NCBI RefSeq assembly: GCF_002251295.1
Contig: NZ_NPJA01000022.1
Coordinates: 62,001 to 126,000 of the forward strand
DNA: 64,000 bases
DNA from: Prevotella sp. P5-50
GTDB lineage: Bacteria; Bacteroidota; Bacteroidia; Bacteroidales; Bacteroidaceae
Direction: 5' to 3'
How positions within the stretch are numbered: position 1 is the first letter of the stretch; each line of letters starts with the position of its first letter. The position numbers were made by a program, and so were the translations under genes. Of this stretch, positions 62,964 through 64,000 are shown in pieces. The notes below the pieces were generated by a model. The model was not told the DNA's origin, searched no databases, and saw only the letters and a list, made by a program, of their open reading frames with translations.

Positions 62964-63521
62964 ATGAAAAAATTATTAGTTCTGGCTATCGCCTCAATCA
63001 TGAGCCTCGGCGCTTCAGCCCAGCTCATTACCTCAAACACCATGACTTATTCTCACAAAAAGGGCAGTGGTTACAACCGTATTGGTGCATCGTACAATTC
63101 AATCAGTACTGATGCCGAAGGTTCTGGATCTGTCAGTGGAGCTTCGTTGTCATGGACCAAAGGTATCTCTGTTTCTAAAAGCATGCCTCTATACATAGAG
63201 ACTGGTATTGGTGCCACTTACGCATTTGATGAATTAAATGCCCTCACAGCCACTATTCCTTTGAACGTAACATACAAGTTACCAGTTACCGAGGGCATCA
63301 AGATTGCTCCTTTGGCAGGTTTGACTTTCAATGGAAACATTTTATCAGACGCTGATGACGTGAAGGTCTTTAGCCTTGGTTGGCAGGCTGGAGTTAATGT
63401 AGAGTTGGGTAAATTCTATGTTGGTGTAACTTATGGTGGTGGTCTGACCAATTATGCAGGAAACGAGTCATACAGTTGCAAATTGAACAATCTTGCAGCC
63501 ACTGTCGGTATCGTATTCTAA
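62964..63521 (+). CDS. Small outer-membrane beta-barrel protein
   Basis: 185 residues. Signal peptide (MKKLLVLAIASIMSLGASAQ) and about eight to ten amphipathic strands: YNRIGASYNSIS, GASLSWTKGISV, LYIETGIGATYAF, IPLNVTYKLPV, FYVGVTYGGGLTNY, ending ATVGIVF with terminal Phe. The pattern fits OmpA/OmpX-like barrels. Probably cotranscribed with the preceding exported protein. Confidence 0.82.
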   Translation: MKKLLVLAIASIMSLGASAQLITSNTMTYSHKKGSGYNRIGASYNSISTDAEGSGSVSGASLSWTKGISVSKSMPLYIETGIGATYAFDELNALTATIPLNVTYKLPVTEGIKIAPLAGLTFNGNILSDADDVKVFSLGWQAGVNVELGKFYVGVTYGGGLTNYAGNESYSCKLNNLAATVGIVF

Positions 63522-63613
63522 CAAAAAAAGAATAACTTAATGGTCTGCCGAACATCTGTTACTATAATGGATGTTAGGCAGATTATTTTCTTTAACAATA
63601 AAGAGATGATGAT

Positions 63614-64000
63614 ATGAAATTCATGATTTTGACAGCATTAATGATGACGTCTATTACCTTTGCACATGCACAAGAGAGCTACACCTTGATTAAAGAAGGC
63701 AACAGCTATATTTGCAAAGGTTCTCAACCATGCAAATATGACGAGAAAGCGACCTTCGGAAGCGCTGCACTCTGGGCAATAGAGAAATCAAGCAACATCA
63801 TTGAGAATACACTGAAGTGTGATGCGAAAAAGCTATCATTAAGCGTCGGTTGTAACATTGAAGAAAGCGAAAACTCAGACAAGGCTTATACCTTTCAACT
63901 CAACATTGGGGTAAACAAGGGGAAGATAGAATTTCTTGTAAAAGACATAAAATGTATTCCAAAGGGTGTTATGGCTGTATTCAAGACCGTATCATTAGAC
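63614..64000 (+). CDS. Exported protein, 5' part, possible DUF4468 (TBP-like fold)
   Basis: ATG 63614 opens a frame that stays open to the right edge (129 codons). Signal peptide MKFMILTALMMTSITFAHAQ, then ESYTLIKEGNSYICKGSQPC and a segment AALWAIEKSSNIIENTLKCD...FQLNIGVNKGKIEFLVKDIK. The final strand pattern resembles DUF4468 exported proteins. Function unknown and the 3' end is missing. Confidence 0.6.
   Translation, partial: MKFMILTALMMTSITFAHAQESYTLIKEGNSYICKGSQPCKYDEKATFGSAALWAIEKSSNIIENTLKCDAKKLSLSVGCNIEESENSDKAYTFQLNIGVNKGKIEFLVKDIKCIPKGVMAVFKTVSLD

Overview
The window looks like chromosome of a Bacteroidota gut or rumen anaerobe close to Prevotella/Segatella. Supporting evidence: a SusC-type TonB-linked porin (cut by the left edge), the type IX secretion genes porU and porV, lipoproteins and secreted hydrolases throughout, a GH10 xylanase fused to a CE1 feruloyl esterase (the Xyn10D-Fae1A architecture known from Prevotella ruminicola), and promoters of the Bacteroidota form TTTG-N19-TAnnTTTG. 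Shine-Dalgarno sequences are not evident. All calls come from reading sequence and translations; no database search was run.

Layout. 1-2.4 kb: SusC start, then a gene-poor stretch with decayed fragments and repeats. 2.4-9.8 kb: C10 protease with a T9SS tail, coiled-coil lipoprotein, rsmI, thymidine kinase, DUF4836 lipoprotein, orphan FtsX-like permease, tRNA-Lys. 10-14 kb: GH28 pectinase and metG. 14-31 kb: a surface-glycan region. It begins with a nucleotidyltransferase/PLP-enzyme fusion coupled to an opine-dehydrogenase-like gene and facing a LicD gene. A flippase, two glycosyltransferases and a GH5 glycanase follow. A long minus-strand operon then runs from yicC-gmk-nadD into a phosphoethanolamine-transferase-like sulfatase-fold protein, two acyltransferases, a HAD phosphatase and two paralogous polytopic membrane proteins. 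33-36.5 kb: a stop-interrupted membrane protein, a purine deaminase and two glycosyltransferases. 36.5-42.4 kb: an operon reading FAH-family gene, porU, porV, ispF. 42.7-48 kb: a secreted phosphoesterase, a TonB-dependent receptor and a beta-helix lipoprotein behind a perfect palindrome. 49-55.3 kb: an unknown secreted protein, an NlpE-like lipoprotein, xylanase-esterase and double esterase. 55.5-64 kb: DMT transporter, gene remnants, rplM-rpsI-rpsB-tsf, and small exported proteins.

The most distinctive features lie in two layers. First, the nucleotidyltransferase/PLP fusion, opine dehydrogenase and LicD together look like a pathway for making, activating and transferring a phospho-linked amino headgroup to a surface glycan; the headgroup is unknown. 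Second, the intergenic DNA carries several repeat families: a hairpin element that carries its own -33/-7 promoter and is often stacked in tandem; a 78-81 bp element whose central hairpin is kept by paired changes; 22-bp and 23-bp tandem arrays; GGTGGTCGA clusters; and three 18-bp repeats spaced exactly 33 bp over the promoter of a broken ATPase gene. Two genes are interrupted in informative ways: a membrane protein by one in-frame TGA, and a secreted protein by a frame change at an A7 run.
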